Shown here piece after piece: positions 9,507 to 19,314 of a stretch of 64,000 bases of DNA. A program made the position numbers and the translations under genes. The stretch covers positions 1-64,000 of the forward strand of contig NZ_KB895386.1 of the NCBI RefSeq assembly GCF_000374825.1, written 5' to 3'. The notes below the pieces were generated by a model. That model did not search any database. It saw only the letters and a list, made by a program, of their open reading frames with translations, and was not told the origin of the DNA. Position 1 is the stretch's first letter. Each line of letters starts with the position of its first letter. The stretch is from Paenibacillus sanguinis 2301083 = DSM 16941 (lineage in GTDB: Bacteria; Bacillota; Bacilli; Paenibacillales; Paenibacillaceae).

Positions 9507-10496
9507 ATGTTGGAGCCAACGGCTGAAGTGAAGAGATGGAGCGATACGATGGCGAGCGTTCGCGAGCAAATTGCCAAGGTCATCGTCGGACAGGAGGATG
9601 TCGTTGAGCAGATGCTGTGGTGTATTTTTGCAGGAGGACATGCCTTGCTGGAGGGTATTCCGGGACTTGGGAAGACGGCGCTCGTTCGCACCGTAGCCGA
9701 CACGCTGGAATTGTCCTTCTCACGCATTCAGTTTACGCCGGACTTGATGCCGAGCGATATTACAGGGACTAATGTCATCTCATTTGGCCCGCAAGGAAGT
9801 GCCGAGATGACGTTCCAACCGGGCCCCGTATTTAGCAGCATCGTCCTTGCCGATGAGATTAACCGGGCTTCGCCGAAGACGCAGAGTGCGATGCTGGAGG
9901 CGATGCAGGAGCAGACGGTGACCGTTGGTGGAGAGACGCGGAGCCTGCCGCGGCCGTTTTTCGTTCTTGCGACGCAAAACCCGCTGGAGCAGGAAGGCAC
10001 CTATCCGCTGCCTGAAGCTCAGTTGGACCGGTTCATGCTGAAGATTCATGTCGGCTATCCCTCTCAGGAGGAATTGAAGGAAATCGTACGCCGAACCACC
10101 TCCACGCTGATGCCGTCAGCGGACAAGGCAGCGTCCGCACAAGAACTGCTGGACATTAGGCAGGCGACCAGGGAGGTTCTGCTTGCCGACGAGGTGTTGG
10201 ATTATGGCGTCCGTCTGTTGCTGATGACTCATCCTGAGGAAGCGAATGCATCAGAGATGGTGCGCAATTACGTACGCTTCGGTTCGGGGCCGCGCGGCAT
10301 TCAGTCGATGATATCGGCGGCCAAGGTCAGAGCGGTCAGCAAGGGGCGGATGCATGTGTCCACCGGAGATATTGCGGCAGTAGCTGTTCCTGCCCTGCGG
10401 CATCGGCTCTTTTTGAACTTTGAAGGCCAATCCTCGGGGATTGCTGCGGATGATGTGATTCAGGAAATCCTCGGCTTGCTGGAGAATAGAAAATGA
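9507..10496 (+). CDS. MoxR-family AAA+ ATPase
   Basis: A chaperone-like AAA+ ATPase thought to remodel or insert cofactors into VWA-domain partner proteins. Walker A is EGIPGLGKT, Walker B is LADEINRASPKTQSAML, sensor 1 is LATQNPLEQEGTYPLPEAQLDRF, shortened here to the key TQNP, and sensor 2 lies near GSGPRGIQ. Length about 329 is standard. A TTG three bases upstream is possible, but ATG at 9507 has the better spacing from GAGGGG. The end overlaps the DUF58 gene as ATGA. The MoxR-DUF58-VWA order is a recurring bacterial arrangement; the targets here are presumably the two VWA proteins downstream. Confidence 0.95.
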   Translation: MLEPTAEVKRWSDTMASVREQIAKVIVGQEDVVEQMLWCIFAGGHALLEGIPGLGKTALVRTVADTLELSFSRIQFTPDLMPSDITGTNVISFGPQGSAEMTFQPGPVFSSIVLADEINRASPKTQSAMLEAMQEQTVTVGGETRSLPRPFFVLATQNPLEQEGTYPLPEAQLDRFMLKIHVGYPSQEELKEIVRRTTSTLMPSADKAASAQELLDIRQATREVLLADEVLDYGVRLLLMTHPEEANASEMVRNYVRFGSGPRGIQSMISAAKVRAVSKGRMHVSTGDIAAVAVPALRHRLFLNFEGQSSGIAADDVIQEILGLLENRK

Positions 10497-11377
10497 CGGC
10501 TTCCCTGCTGCCGCCGTCCATACTGCCCAAGCTGGAGCGCTTGTCTGTAAAGTCCAGGAGCCATGTGCGCGGAACCACGCAAGGCAAACGGCGCTCCGGT
10601 CAGCTTGGTGCGTCCCTTGAATTTGCTGATTACCGGGAGTATACGCCCGGTGATGATATTCGTAGATTCGATTGGGGGGTATACCGCCGTACAGGCAGGC
10701 CATTCATCCGTCAATACTGGGATGAGCAGGAGCTGACCCTCAGTCTGTATCTGGACATTTCTGCTTCGATGAGCTTTGGACACAAGCTGGATATGGCCAA
10801 AAGGCTGGCAGCAGCCGCAGGCTATATGGCTCTCTCCTCCGAGGATAAGGTGCAGGCGGTGCTGCTTGGGGATCGTCCGTCAGACAAGCTGCCTCCGCTC
10901 AGAGGAAAAGCCGCAAGCCCGCGGCTGTTCGCGTTCCTGCAGGAGGCGTCCGCCATGACGGGCGGTAATCTGGCAGCGGCCTTGCGGCAGCTTCATGTCC
11001 GTCCCGGAGAGAAGGGCATGGCCTGGATATTCTCAGACTGCTGGCTGGAGGGCGGCCCTAATGAATTGAGGGATTTGCTGATTCGGCTCATGGCGATGGG
11101 GCAAGAGCCAATATTGGTGCAGATCGTATCCGGCGAGGAGCTTGCCCCGGGATACAGCGGCGATCTGCGGCTAATCGATAGTGAACTGGGCAGCGGCAAG
11201 AACGTTGCCATGAGCAGCAGAGTGCTCAAAGCGTATGAGCGGGAAATGGAGCAGTATACCCGTGAACTGAAGGAAGTGTGCTCCCGGCTCGGCGCCCGTT
11301 ATGTGCAAATCGTCTCGGATTGGCCGCTGGAGAAGGCGGTATTTACCATGTTGCGGGGCGCGGGGGCCTCAGGTTGA
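10493..11377 (+). CDS. DUF58 domain protein
   Basis: 294 residues, with the conserved DUF58 core YTPGDDIRRFDWGVYRRTGRP followed, after the core, by a VWA-like fold beginning LYLDISASMSFG, in which DISAS fits the DxSxS metal-site pattern. DUF58 proteins are regularly coded next to MoxR and are thought to be clients or adaptors of it. No signal peptide or membrane helix is seen, so it should be cytoplasmic. Its ATG overlaps the moxR stop, so the two proteins are probably made in fixed ratio. Confidence 0.92.
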   Translation: MTASLLPPSILPKLERLSVKSRSHVRGTTQGKRRSGQLGASLEFADYREYTPGDDIRRFDWGVYRRTGRPFIRQYWDEQELTLSLYLDISASMSFGHKLDMAKRLAAAAGYMALSSEDKVQAVLLGDRPSDKLPPLRGKAASPRLFAFLQEASAMTGGNLAAALRQLHVRPGEKGMAWIFSDCWLEGGPNELRDLLIRLMAMGQEPILVQIVSGEELAPGYSGDLRLIDSELGSGKNVAMSSRVLKAYEREMEQYTRELKEVCSRLGARYVQIVSDWPLEKAVFTMLRGAGASG

Positions 11378-11480
11378 GCAGCGAGCAGATAGAAGTGTGG
11401 CTAAGCTAACCACTCGCCTTAAGATCAGACGAGGGCGGGGGCAAGCAACATGAAGGTTGCAGAGGAAGGGGGAGGCAGAT

Positions 11481-13598
11481 ATGGGAATCGGATCATGGAT
11501 GAGTCTCTGGTTTGGGCTGTCATTGCCAGTTATCGTCATATTATATTTATTCAAACGAATCTATATTGACACGCCCGTACCTAGCCATATGCTCTGGCGG
11601 CGGGTGCTCTTGAATATGGAAGCGAACCGCCCTTGGCAGAAGTTGCAGAACCGATTGCTGCTCTGGCTCCAGTTATTGGTTGCTGCCCTGCTGGTGTTTG
11701 CGTTGATGCAGCCTTTCCTATGGAGAAGCGGGGAGCATCAAGGCCATACTGTCTTGATCGCCGATACCTCGGCCAGCATGAGCGCTATCGTATCCCCGGA
11801 GGCTTCCTCCGGCAATTCCAAGAACCCGGGAGCGGGCAGCAAGCTGGACGTGATGAAGCAACAGCTCCATACCTATGTTCGCGAAGCCGGCGCTGGCGAA
11901 GAAATATCCTTGATTCGGTTGGGCAGCAGGCCGGAGGTGCTATTGACCCGGGAGAGGGACAAGGCATCGTTGTCCGGCGCCATCGATCATTTGACGTTAG
12001 ATTACGGAAGTGCGGCTTACCGTGAAACGTTGTCCCTCGCCTCTGCCTTAACCCGTGAGGAAGAAGCCAGGGTGCTGCTGGTTACGGATACCCGTTGGCC
12101 GGAGGGAGCGGGTGCTGGAACAGTGGCGTTTGATGTGCCGGTTCAAATCATGCCTATCGGTGCTGAAACCCAGGCCAACGCTGCCATTGAGCAATTTGGG
12201 GTTAAGCGTTCGTCCGGGGCAGAAGAAGGCGAAGAACAGGAGTTTAAAGGGACGGAAGGAGTCCAGCATGGAGTAGCCGTCATTCGCAATGATGGAGAGG
12301 CCCGCGACTTGATCCTGGACCTGTATGGGGATGGCAAATTGCTTGCCTCTCGTGAACTGACAGCGGAGCAAGGCAAGAGGCAGACTGTTCAGTTCAGCGG
12401 ATTGCCATCCGCGGAAGTTTACCGGTTGTCCCTGAAGCCAGAGGATGCGTATTCCCTTGACAATGAAGCCTTTGCTTTCCGGGAGCAGGCGGGAGCAGCC
12501 AATGTCTGGCTCATCTCGTCAGGGAACTTGTTTCTGGAGAAGGCTTTGCAGTTGACGGGCGCGAAAATAACCCGAATCGCCCCGATTGGGGCAAGCGGCG
12601 GAGATGGGGGAACTGCCCCTGCCTTGCCTGAGAGCAAGCCCGATGTCGTAGTGATTGAAGGCTCGCTGCCATCTTATACGAAGAGCGGGGCATGGGCGAA
12701 GCTGCTCGCAGAGACGCCGCTGTGGGTCATCGGTGAGGGTGAGCAAGGCACAGCGCTGGAAAGTGCGGACACCCAGACCGTTAAGCACCCGGTCACGCGC
12801 TATTTGCAGCTTAAGGAGCCTCCGGCGGGACGGTTGATCAAGGCGGAGGTGCCTGCCTGGGGCAACCCGATTCTTACAGTCGGAGGGCAGACGGCTGCTT
12901 ATGCCGGAACCGAGAATGGTCGACCGAAGCTGGTCTTCCTGTTCCGGCTGGAGGACGGCGACCTGCCACTGAAGCCGGAATTTCCTGTTCTGGTCGACAA
13001 TGCGGTAGCCTGGCTCAAGTCCGGCTTAAGAACCGGGCTGGGCAGAGCAGCCGCCGGTACAGAGCTGGATATTCCGGTATCTCAGGATGCGGCATCCGCC
13101 GTGTGGACAGCTATGGATGGCTATGCGCGAAAAGCGGGTGCGCAGCCAGTTCCGGCAGTTACTCTAAATAGCGGCGCCATTTCATCCAGTCAGCAGGCCC
13201 CGGATATTCCTGGCTTGTGGCGGCTGGATGTTACGGGCAGTGACGGGGCAGAGCAGCCGGGGTATTTGCTTGAGGTCATCGCCGATCCGCTGGAGTCGGA
13301 GACAACTCCAACGGATCAGTTAGCGGCGAAGCTGCAAACCGGAGGGCAGGCGAGCAGCGGAGCAAAGCAACAGGATGTTGACGGAAGCGAAGGCGCGAAC
13401 GGGAGCCAGGAACCGGGCATCAACAAGGAGGCCAATGGTAGTCTGGGTAACGAGCATGCTGCTTCGAGTCCACTGACCGGTGCAGATGGTGAAGCGGTGC
13501 AGCGTGATGCCGCACCGTTAGTCAAATGGGTCGCGTTGCTGGCCTTGCTGGTTATTCTGGCGGAATGGGGGGTGTACCAGCGTGGGCGTTCAATTTGA
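11481..13598 (+). CDS. BatA/VWA-like membrane protein
   Basis: About 705 residues. Two N-terminal membrane segments (about 5-24 and 60-82, LLLWLQLLVAALLVFALMQP) are separated by a short linker, as in BatA-type proteins. A VWA-like domain follows with LIADTSASMSAIV; DTSAS fits the MIDAS pattern. A beta-rich periplasm-facing-type region comes next, then a low-complexity Gly/Ser/Asn/Glu stretch (about 620-675) and a last membrane helix (VKWVALLALLVILAEWGVY). A TTG at 11457 is open, but ATG at 11481 has GGGGGAGG five bases upstream. The gap of about 100 bases after DUF58 contains no terminator. Its end overlaps the next gene by 17 bases. Confidence 0.85.
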   Translation: MGIGSWMSLWFGLSLPVIVILYLFKRIYIDTPVPSHMLWRRVLLNMEANRPWQKLQNRLLLWLQLLVAALLVFALMQPFLWRSGEHQGHTVLIADTSASMSAIVSPEASSGNSKNPGAGSKLDVMKQQLHTYVREAGAGEEISLIRLGSRPEVLLTRERDKASLSGAIDHLTLDYGSAAYRETLSLASALTREEEARVLLVTDTRWPEGAGAGTVAFDVPVQIMPIGAETQANAAIEQFGVKRSSGAEEGEEQEFKGTEGVQHGVAVIRNDGEARDLILDLYGDGKLLASRELTAEQGKRQTVQFSGLPSAEVYRLSLKPEDAYSLDNEAFAFREQAGAANVWLISSGNLFLEKALQLTGAKITRIAPIGASGGDGGTAPALPESKPDVVVIEGSLPSYTKSGAWAKLLAETPLWVIGEGEQGTALESADTQTVKHPVTRYLQLKEPPAGRLIKAEVPAWGNPILTVGGQTAAYAGTENGRPKLVFLFRLEDGDLPLKPEFPVLVDNAVAWLKSGLRTGLGRAAAGTELDIPVSQDAASAVWTAMDGYARKAGAQPVPAVTLNSGAISSSQQAPDIPGLWRLDVTGSDGAEQPGYLLEVIADPLESETTPTDQLAAKLQTGGQASSGAKQQDVDGSEGANGSQEPGINKEANGSLGNEHAASSPLTGADGEAVQRDAAPLVKWVALLALLVILAEWGVYQRGRSI

Positions 13599-16521
13599 TC
13601 ATCCCTGGTTGCTGCTTTTGCTGCCTTTACTTGCGTTAGGTGCAGTTTACGCTTACCGGAAAGACTTCAGGCTCAGTGGTAGTCGAAGGAAATGGGCGAT
13701 CGGTTTGCGTACGGCAATTTGCGTGCTGCTAGTGCTCATTTTGGCCGGATTTCATACCTTTACCCTGGTGCTGAATAAGGAAATAGTATTTGTTGCTGAC
13801 CGTTCGGCCAGCATCCCGTCTACAGCCCCGATCGATGAATGGGTCGGAGAGGCTGTTAAAGCCAAGGACAACCGTGATTTAGCAGCAACGGTTTCTTTTG
13901 GATTAAATACGGTGATCGACAAGCACTTGAGCGAAGCGCCGGAAATCCCGCCTTGGGGGCAAAACGAGGTATCTCGGGAGTTCACAAATATCGAGCATGC
14001 GGTATCGCTGGCCGGGAGTTTGTTCCAGGGGCAAGCGAACCGCAGAGTGGTTCTGGTCACAGATGGCAGAGAAAACGTTGGAGCCGTGCTGGAGGAAGCG
14101 AAGCTGCTAAAAGATAGGGGCATCGCCGTCGATGTGTTGCCTGTTCCTGCCCCGGAAGAGAACGATGCGTCGATCGAAGAGTTCCTGGTTCCGGAGAAGC
14201 TGTATCCTGCCGAGTCGTTTGCTTTTGAGGTGCTGGTTCGCAGCACCTATGCCGGTAGCGGCGAGCTTCGGCTATATGAGGATAATCGTGAAATCGGCCG
14301 CCATACGGTTGCTTTACAGCGGGGAGATAATCGCTATTCCTTGCAGGGCTTGGCGAGAGAACCGGGCTTGCATCGTTACCGGGCCGAAATTTTTCTGGAG
14401 GGAGACGAGCAGTCGGCCAATAATACTCACTATGCCTTTACCCGGGTGACCGGGACACCAAAGGTATTAATTGTGGAAGGGGCGCCGGGGACTTCGGCTA
14501 ATCTGGAGAACGCCTTGCAGGCCGGGCTGATCGACTATTCCGTCGCAGCACCGGGCATGCTGTCTTCCGAGCTGGCGAAGTATGCAGCTTATGACAGCAT
14601 CGTCTTTAATAATGTATCAGGCGAGCAGGTCGGAGAACGCAAGATGGACCTGATCGAGCAGGCTGTCCGTTCCTACGGCGTTGGCTTTATGATGGTTGGA
14701 GGAGAGGATAGCTTCGGCATGGGGGGCTACTTCAAGACGCCCATCGAGCGGTTGCTTCCGGTATCCATGGAGCTTACAGGCAAGCGGGAAATCCCTTCCC
14801 TGGGGCTGCTGCTTGTGATTGACCGCTCGGGCAGCATGGACGGTGACAAGCTGAGTCTGGCGAAGGAGTCGGCGATCCGCACGGTGGAACTATTGCGCGA
14901 GAAGGATACGGTGGGAATTATCGCCTTTGACGCTCAGCCCTGGTGGGTGGTAGAGCCGCAGAAGCTGGACGATAAGGAGGAGGTTATCTCCCGCATCCAT
15001 GGCATTTCGTCTGGCGGAGGCACCGATATTTATCCGGCGGTAGCCCAGGCTGCTAGCAAGATGCTGGAGCTTGAGGCTCAGCGCAAGCATATTATTTTGC
15101 TAACGGACGGCCAGTCGGCGGGGAATGCGGATTATCAGCCTTTGATCGACAGCATGGTCGAAGGCAAGATTACGATGTCGACCGTTGCTGTTGGCGGTGA
15201 TGCCGACGTGCAGCTGCTGGAAGCTCTGGCATCGGGGGCGAAGGGACGTTACTATCTGGTTCAGGACGAGACTACGCTTCCGGCGATCTTTAGCCGTGAG
15301 GCGACCATTATTGCCAGAACCTATATTGTAAACAAGCCCTTTGTTCCGGCACTGGTTCAGCCGGGGGACTGGGGCTCCTGGTTCCAGAGCGGCTTGCCGC
15401 AAATCTATGGTTATGTTGCCGCTACACCAAAATCCACGGCTCAGACGGTGCTGTCGAGTCCTGAGCCGGACCCGCTCTTGGCCAGATGGCAATACGGCTC
15501 TGGACGGACGGTAGCATGGACGAGCGATTTGACCGGGAAATGGTCCAGAGATTGGGTGGCCTGGTCCGGTTACGCGGGGTTGTTCACCGACATGGTTAAA
15601 TGGACGTTTCCGCAATTCTCCTCCTCCGCCTTTGAAGTAGAGACGGCCCACAATGGAGACGAGGTTCGCTTTACGGTACGTGCTGCGGGAGAGCCTTACC
15701 CGCATGAGCTCACCGGGAAGGTGACCGGGAATAACGGAGACGAGACAGAGCTTCGTTTAAGTCAGGTAGCGCCAGGGATGTTTGAAGGAAGCATGAGGGT
15801 GACGGAGCCAGGCTCCTTCCTGTTTCACTTGCAAGGGGTGGAGGAAGGAGACGAGGCGGTCAGCAGTATGAGCACGGGGTTCGTCATTCCTTATTCGCCG
15901 GAGTACCGTCTGGCTACAGATCGTATGTCTGGCGAACGGCTGGAAGCTGTGGCTGAACTGACCGGGGGTAGGCTGCTGGCCTGGGATGCCCCAGAGGCGG
16001 CGTTCAACTTCGCACCGCAGCCTGAGCGCAAGCTGGAGAATTGGGATCGGGTGCTGCTGATTTTGGTGTTGCTGCTATGGCTTGGCGACATTGCTGTCCG
16101 CCGGCTGGCTGTGCCATGGAGCCGGCTGCTGGAGCGGCTCCGCTGGCCGGCCCGGGGCAGCGCCCGGCCAGCGGTAGACGGCGGCGCTGGGGCTGCAGCG
16201 CCGCCGGAGCCTGGCGGCCTGGACCGACTGGCCGCCCGCAAGACCCGCACTGCCGCCTTCTATGGCGGCGGCAGTAGCGATGACGCTGACCGCGTGCGCG
16301 AGGTCAGCGGAGCAGGCGGCGCCCCGGCGGAGGCGCCGCAGAAGGTCCGCCCGCCGCGCAGCGGGGCGGACGCAAGGTCCGCGGCCGCCGGCGCGCGGAC
16401 CGGGCCCCCGTCTCCATCTGTGGTGGAGACGGCAGAGCAGGCGGGCGCGGGGACGGAGTCCGCGCCCGGGCAAGAGCGGCTTGGCCGCCTGCTGGAGGCC
16501 AAGCGTCGGGGGCGGCGCTAG
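13582..16521 (+). CDS. Large VWA-domain membrane protein with GATase-like fold
   Basis: 979 residues. Two N-terminal helices (about 7-22 and 35-55) precede a degenerate VWA domain (VFVADRSASIPS near 72, LVTDGREN). Next is a glutamine-amidotransferase-like region (about 290-400, with VLIVEGAPG and FMMVGGEDSFG). A full VWA domain follows with intact MIDAS DRSGSM at about 413 and LTDGQSAG near 508. A C-terminal helix (about 821-840) leads to a 135-residue cytoplasmic tail that is extremely GC-rich, Ala/Gly/Arg/Pro-rich and probably disordered. GTG start, overlapping the previous gene. It is the presumed main client of MoxR and the last gene of the operon. Confidence 0.88.
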   Translation: MGVQFDHPWLLLLLPLLALGAVYAYRKDFRLSGSRRKWAIGLRTAICVLLVLILAGFHTFTLVLNKEIVFVADRSASIPSTAPIDEWVGEAVKAKDNRDLAATVSFGLNTVIDKHLSEAPEIPPWGQNEVSREFTNIEHAVSLAGSLFQGQANRRVVLVTDGRENVGAVLEEAKLLKDRGIAVDVLPVPAPEENDASIEEFLVPEKLYPAESFAFEVLVRSTYAGSGELRLYEDNREIGRHTVALQRGDNRYSLQGLAREPGLHRYRAEIFLEGDEQSANNTHYAFTRVTGTPKVLIVEGAPGTSANLENALQAGLIDYSVAAPGMLSSELAKYAAYDSIVFNNVSGEQVGERKMDLIEQAVRSYGVGFMMVGGEDSFGMGGYFKTPIERLLPVSMELTGKREIPSLGLLLVIDRSGSMDGDKLSLAKESAIRTVELLREKDTVGIIAFDAQPWWVVEPQKLDDKEEVISRIHGISSGGGTDIYPAVAQAASKMLELEAQRKHIILLTDGQSAGNADYQPLIDSMVEGKITMSTVAVGGDADVQLLEALASGAKGRYYLVQDETTLPAIFSREATIIARTYIVNKPFVPALVQPGDWGSWFQSGLPQIYGYVAATPKSTAQTVLSSPEPDPLLARWQYGSGRTVAWTSDLTGKWSRDWVAWSGYAGLFTDMVKWTFPQFSSSAFEVETAHNGDEVRFTVRAAGEPYPHELTGKVTGNNGDETELRLSQVAPGMFEGSMRVTEPGSFLFHLQGVEEGDEAVSSMSTGFVIPYSPEYRLATDRMSGERLEAVAELTGGRLLAWDAPEAAFNFAPQPERKLENWDRVLLILVLLLWLGDIAVRRLAVPWSRLLERLRWPARGSARPAVDGGAGAAAPPEPGGLDRLAARKTRTAAFYGGGSSDDADRVREVSGAGGAPAEAPQKVRPPRSGADARSAAAGARTGPPSPSVVETAEQAGAGTESAPGQERLGRLLEAKRRGRR

Positions 16522-16762
16522 CCTAAGCGCGAGCCGCTGCCCCACCAGCCCGGCTGCATTGCATGCCGGGCTATGCCCGTATCGTTCCAAATTCTGGAGA
16601 GGGCTATAAGTCCCAAAAGGTTGGAATAATGGTATGGAAAACGGGTGGTTGAAGTGGTACAATAGATAAAGTCAAAATGATTTTTTCAAATTGAATGTTT
16701 TGTAATCGCCGCGTAAATTTTCAGCAATTCCAAAGCAGGTTTACATTTAAGGAGGAAAAAGA

Positions 16763-18787
16763 ATGCCACTTTCTGACAACAACACTATTGATAATTTGTC
16801 AATTACCACGATTCGTACACTGGCTATCGATGCTATTGAAAAGGCAAAATCCGGTCATCCGGGGATGCCGATGGGCTCTGCGCCGATGGGCTATCAATTG
16901 TTTGCCAAATCGATGAACCATAACCCGGATGAGCCGACATGGATTAACCGCGACCGTTTTGTCCTGTCCGCAGGCCATGGCTCCATGCTGCTTTACAGCT
17001 TGCTTCATCTGAGTGGTTATGATCTGCCACTGGAAGAAATCAAACAATTCCGCCAATGGGGCAGCAAAACGCCGGGTCACCCTGAGTTTGGACATACCGC
17101 CGGGGTAGACGCAACAACCGGGCCACTGGGACAAGGCTTGGCTATGGCTGTAGGCATGGCGCTGGCGGAAACACAACTTGCGGCAACCTATAACAAAGGC
17201 GAGTTCAAAGTGGTTGACCACTATACGTACGGAATTTGTGGCGACGGCGATTTGATGGAAGGTGTTGCGAGCGAAGCGGCTTCCCTGGCTGGCCACTTGA
17301 AGCTTGGCAAATTGATCTTCCTTTATGATTCCAATGACATCTCCCTTGATGGCAAGCTGAATCTCAGCTTCTCCGAGAATGTAAGACAACGCTTTGAAGC
17401 CTATGGCTGGCAAACGTTGCTCGTTGAGGATGGCAACGATTTGGCAGCTATTGAAGCAGCTATTGAAGCAGGGAAGGCGGACACCGAGCGTCCAACCTTG
17501 ATCGAAGTGAAGACGGTCATCGGCTACGGCAGCCCGAACAAGCAGGGGAAAGGCGGACACGGCGGAACACACGGATCTCCGCTGGGAACGGAAGAAGCCA
17601 AACTGACCAAGGAATTCTACAATTGGGTATATGAAGAGGATTTCTATGTTCCACAAGAAGTGCGCGAGCATTTTGCCAAAGTCAAGGAACGCGGCATCGC
17701 TGCTTATCAGGCTTGGCAAGATACCTTTGCCAAATACAAAGCGCAGTATCCTGAACTGGCTGCTCAATTCGAGCAAGCCATTGCTGGAGAATTGCCTTCA
17801 GGCTGGGACGCCAAGCTGCCTAAATATTCTGCTTCGGACAAAGCGGTCTCCACACGTGTGGCTTCCGGTCAGGCTCTGAATGGTCTTGCGGCAGGTGTGC
17901 CTCAATTGCTCGGCGGTTCCGCTGACCTGGAAAGCTCAACCATGACCCATCTGAACGACCTGGCGACCTATACGCCGGATACCCGTGACGGCCGTAACCT
18001 GTACTTTGGTGTACGTGAATTTGGCATGGCGGCTGCGATGAACGGAATTACGCTGCATGGCGGCCTCAAAGTATTCGGCGGTACGTTCTTCGTATTTACA
18101 GATTACCTGCGCCCGGCGGTGCGTTTGTCCGCACTGATGAAGCTGCCGGTAACCTATGTCCTGACGCATGACAGCATCGCGGTAGGCGAGGATGGACCAA
18201 CTCATGAACCGATTGAACAGTTGGCTTCATTGCGCATTATCCCGAACCTGACCGTAATTCGTCCGGCAGACGGGAACGAAACAGCGGCCGCCTGGGCATA
18301 TGCGGTAGAGAATCAGGAGAATCCGGTAGCTTTGGTACTGACCCGGCAAAACCTTCCGATTCTGGACACCACCGAAACAGCGGCTCGCGAAGGGGTAAAA
18401 CGCGGGGGTTATGTGGTTTCCGAAGCCAAGGATGGCAAGGCTGTGGCTCAAATCATGGCAACTGGCTCTGAGGTGCAGTTAGCCGTTAAGGCGCAAGCAG
18501 CGCTGGCTGAGGAAGGCATTCATGTTCGTGTTGTCAGCTTGCCAAGCTGGGATCTGTTCGACAAGCAGGACCAAACCTACAAGGATTCGGTTATTCTGCC
18601 TGAGATTAAAGCTCGCGTAGCTGTGGAGATGGCTCATCCATTTGGCTGGGAGCGTTTCGTAGGTGAGAAGGGCTCAATTATTGCTATCGACAAATTTGGT
18701 GCTTCCGCGCCTGGCGACAAGGTGATTGCCGAGTACGGATTTACTGTAGAAAATGTTGTGAAGCATGTCAAAGCTCAATTGAGCTAA
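16763..18787 (+). CDS. tkt: Transketolase
   Basis: Thiamine-diphosphate enzyme moving two-carbon units between ketose and aldose phosphates in the pentose-phosphate pathway. The first domain has [16 protein letters not shown] and the TPP site [20 protein letters not shown] with N in DSNDIS. The Pyr domain has the catalytic Glu in [15 protein letters not shown], and the C-terminal domain follows. 674 residues is standard. AAGGAGG precedes the ATG. It starts 240 bases after the VWA operon with no obvious terminator between, though a TACAAT at 16658-16663 could be its -10. Confidence 0.97.
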   Translation: MPLSDNNTIDNLSITTIRTLAIDAIEKAKSGHPGMPMGSAPMGYQLFAKSMNHNPDEPTWINRDRFVLSAGHGSMLLYSLLHLSGYDLPLEEIKQFRQWGSKTPGHPEFGHTAGVDATTGPLGQGLAMAVGMALAETQLAATYNKGEFKVVDHYTYGICGDGDLMEGVASEAASLAGHLKLGKLIFLYDSNDISLDGKLNLSFSENVRQRFEAYGWQTLLVEDGNDLAAIEAAIEAGKADTERPTLIEVKTVIGYGSPNKQGKGGHGGTHGSPLGTEEAKLTKEFYNWVYEEDFYVPQEVREHFAKVKERGIAAYQAWQDTFAKYKAQYPELAAQFEQAIAGELPSGWDAKLPKYSASDKAVSTRVASGQALNGLAAGVPQLLGGSADLESSTMTHLNDLATYTPDTRDGRNLYFGVREFGMAAAMNGITLHGGLKVFGGTFFVFTDYLRPAVRLSALMKLPVTYVLTHDSIAVGEDGPTHEPIEQLASLRIIPNLTVIRPADGNETAAAWAYAVENQENPVALVLTRQNLPILDTTETAAREGVKRGGYVVSEAKDGKAVAQIMATGSEVQLAVKAQAALAEEGIHVRVVSLPSWDLFDKQDQTYKDSVILPEIKARVAVEMAHPFGWERFVGEKGSIIAIDKFGASAPGDKVIAEYGFTVENVVKHVKAQLS

Positions 18788-18817
18788 AATACTGTAACCG
18801 TGAAGGGAGAGGGGAAC

Positions 18818-19135
18818 GTGACGCAGCAATTGCAAAATGTGACCATAGACAAACAAGCCAACATTTATTTCGAGGGTAAAGTGACCAGCCGGACCGTCTG
18901 GTTGCCGGATGGAAATAAACTGACGTTGGGAATCATGCTCCCCGGGGAATACGAATTTGGCACGGATTCGCTGGAAGTGATGGATATCCTGTCTGGAGAA
19001 TTGAAGGTGCAGCTCCCCGGCGAAGCGGTATGGAGAGAGATCAGCGGACGCGGAACATTCACGGTGCCTGCCCACTCTTCCTTCAAGCTTGAGGTCAGTC
19101 GTATAACTGACTACTGTTGCTCTTACGGTTCCTGA
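18818..19135 (+). CDS. ppnP: Pyrimidine/purine nucleoside phosphorylase PpnP (DUF1255)
   Basis: A single-domain cupin of about 105 residues. Features shared with E. coli PpnP (YaiE) include YFEGKVTSRTVW, LPGEYEFGTDSLEVMDILSG and FTVPAHSSFKLEV. PpnP phosphorolyses several nucleosides to base and ribose-1-phosphate. GTG at 18818 is preferred over the in-frame GTG at 18800 because GGGAGAGGGG lies just before it. It follows tkt by 30 bases and ends in a strong terminator, so the two likely share a transcript; both feed ribose phosphate metabolism. Confidence 0.88.
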   Translation: MTQQLQNVTIDKQANIYFEGKVTSRTVWLPDGNKLTLGIMLPGEYEFGTDSLEVMDILSGELKVQLPGEAVWREISGRGTFTVPAHSSFKLEVSRITDYCCSYGS

Positions 19136-19154
19136 CAGCCTGTTGCCTTAACTA

Positions 19155-19195
19155 AAAAACCGCAAGTTCTGAATCTCATCAGAACTTGCGGTTTT
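19155..19195. terminator. Strong hairpin terminator after ppnP
   Basis: AAAACCGCAAGTTCTGA pairs with TCAGAACTTGCGGTTTT over about 17 bases with a seven-base loop. T-rich on the + side and A-rich on the other, so it can stop transcripts from either strand. It lies between ppnP (+) and the convergent regulator gene (-), though 120 bases from the latter's stop. Confidence 0.88.
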
Positions 19196-19314
19196 CTTAA
19201 GATTATAGAATCTATAAGCTTTCAGCGGAGCTGAATAATTCTAAAATCGCAAGAAAAACTACTGCTTAACGTGGTCTGGCTTCAAGGATAGTACATCAAT
19301 AGATGTTTTTCTTA

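Noticed and set aside
16649..16663. Promoter for transketolase built on TTGAAG and TACAAT
   Set aside because: The two boxes are too close together and no other -35 lies 16-18 bases upstream of TACAAT, so only the -10 is mentioned.
16799..17776. Long open frame of about 325 codons antisense to transketolase
   Set aside because: It lies entirely within a secure gene, has no ribosome site or recognisable domain, and follows from codon bias on the other strand.
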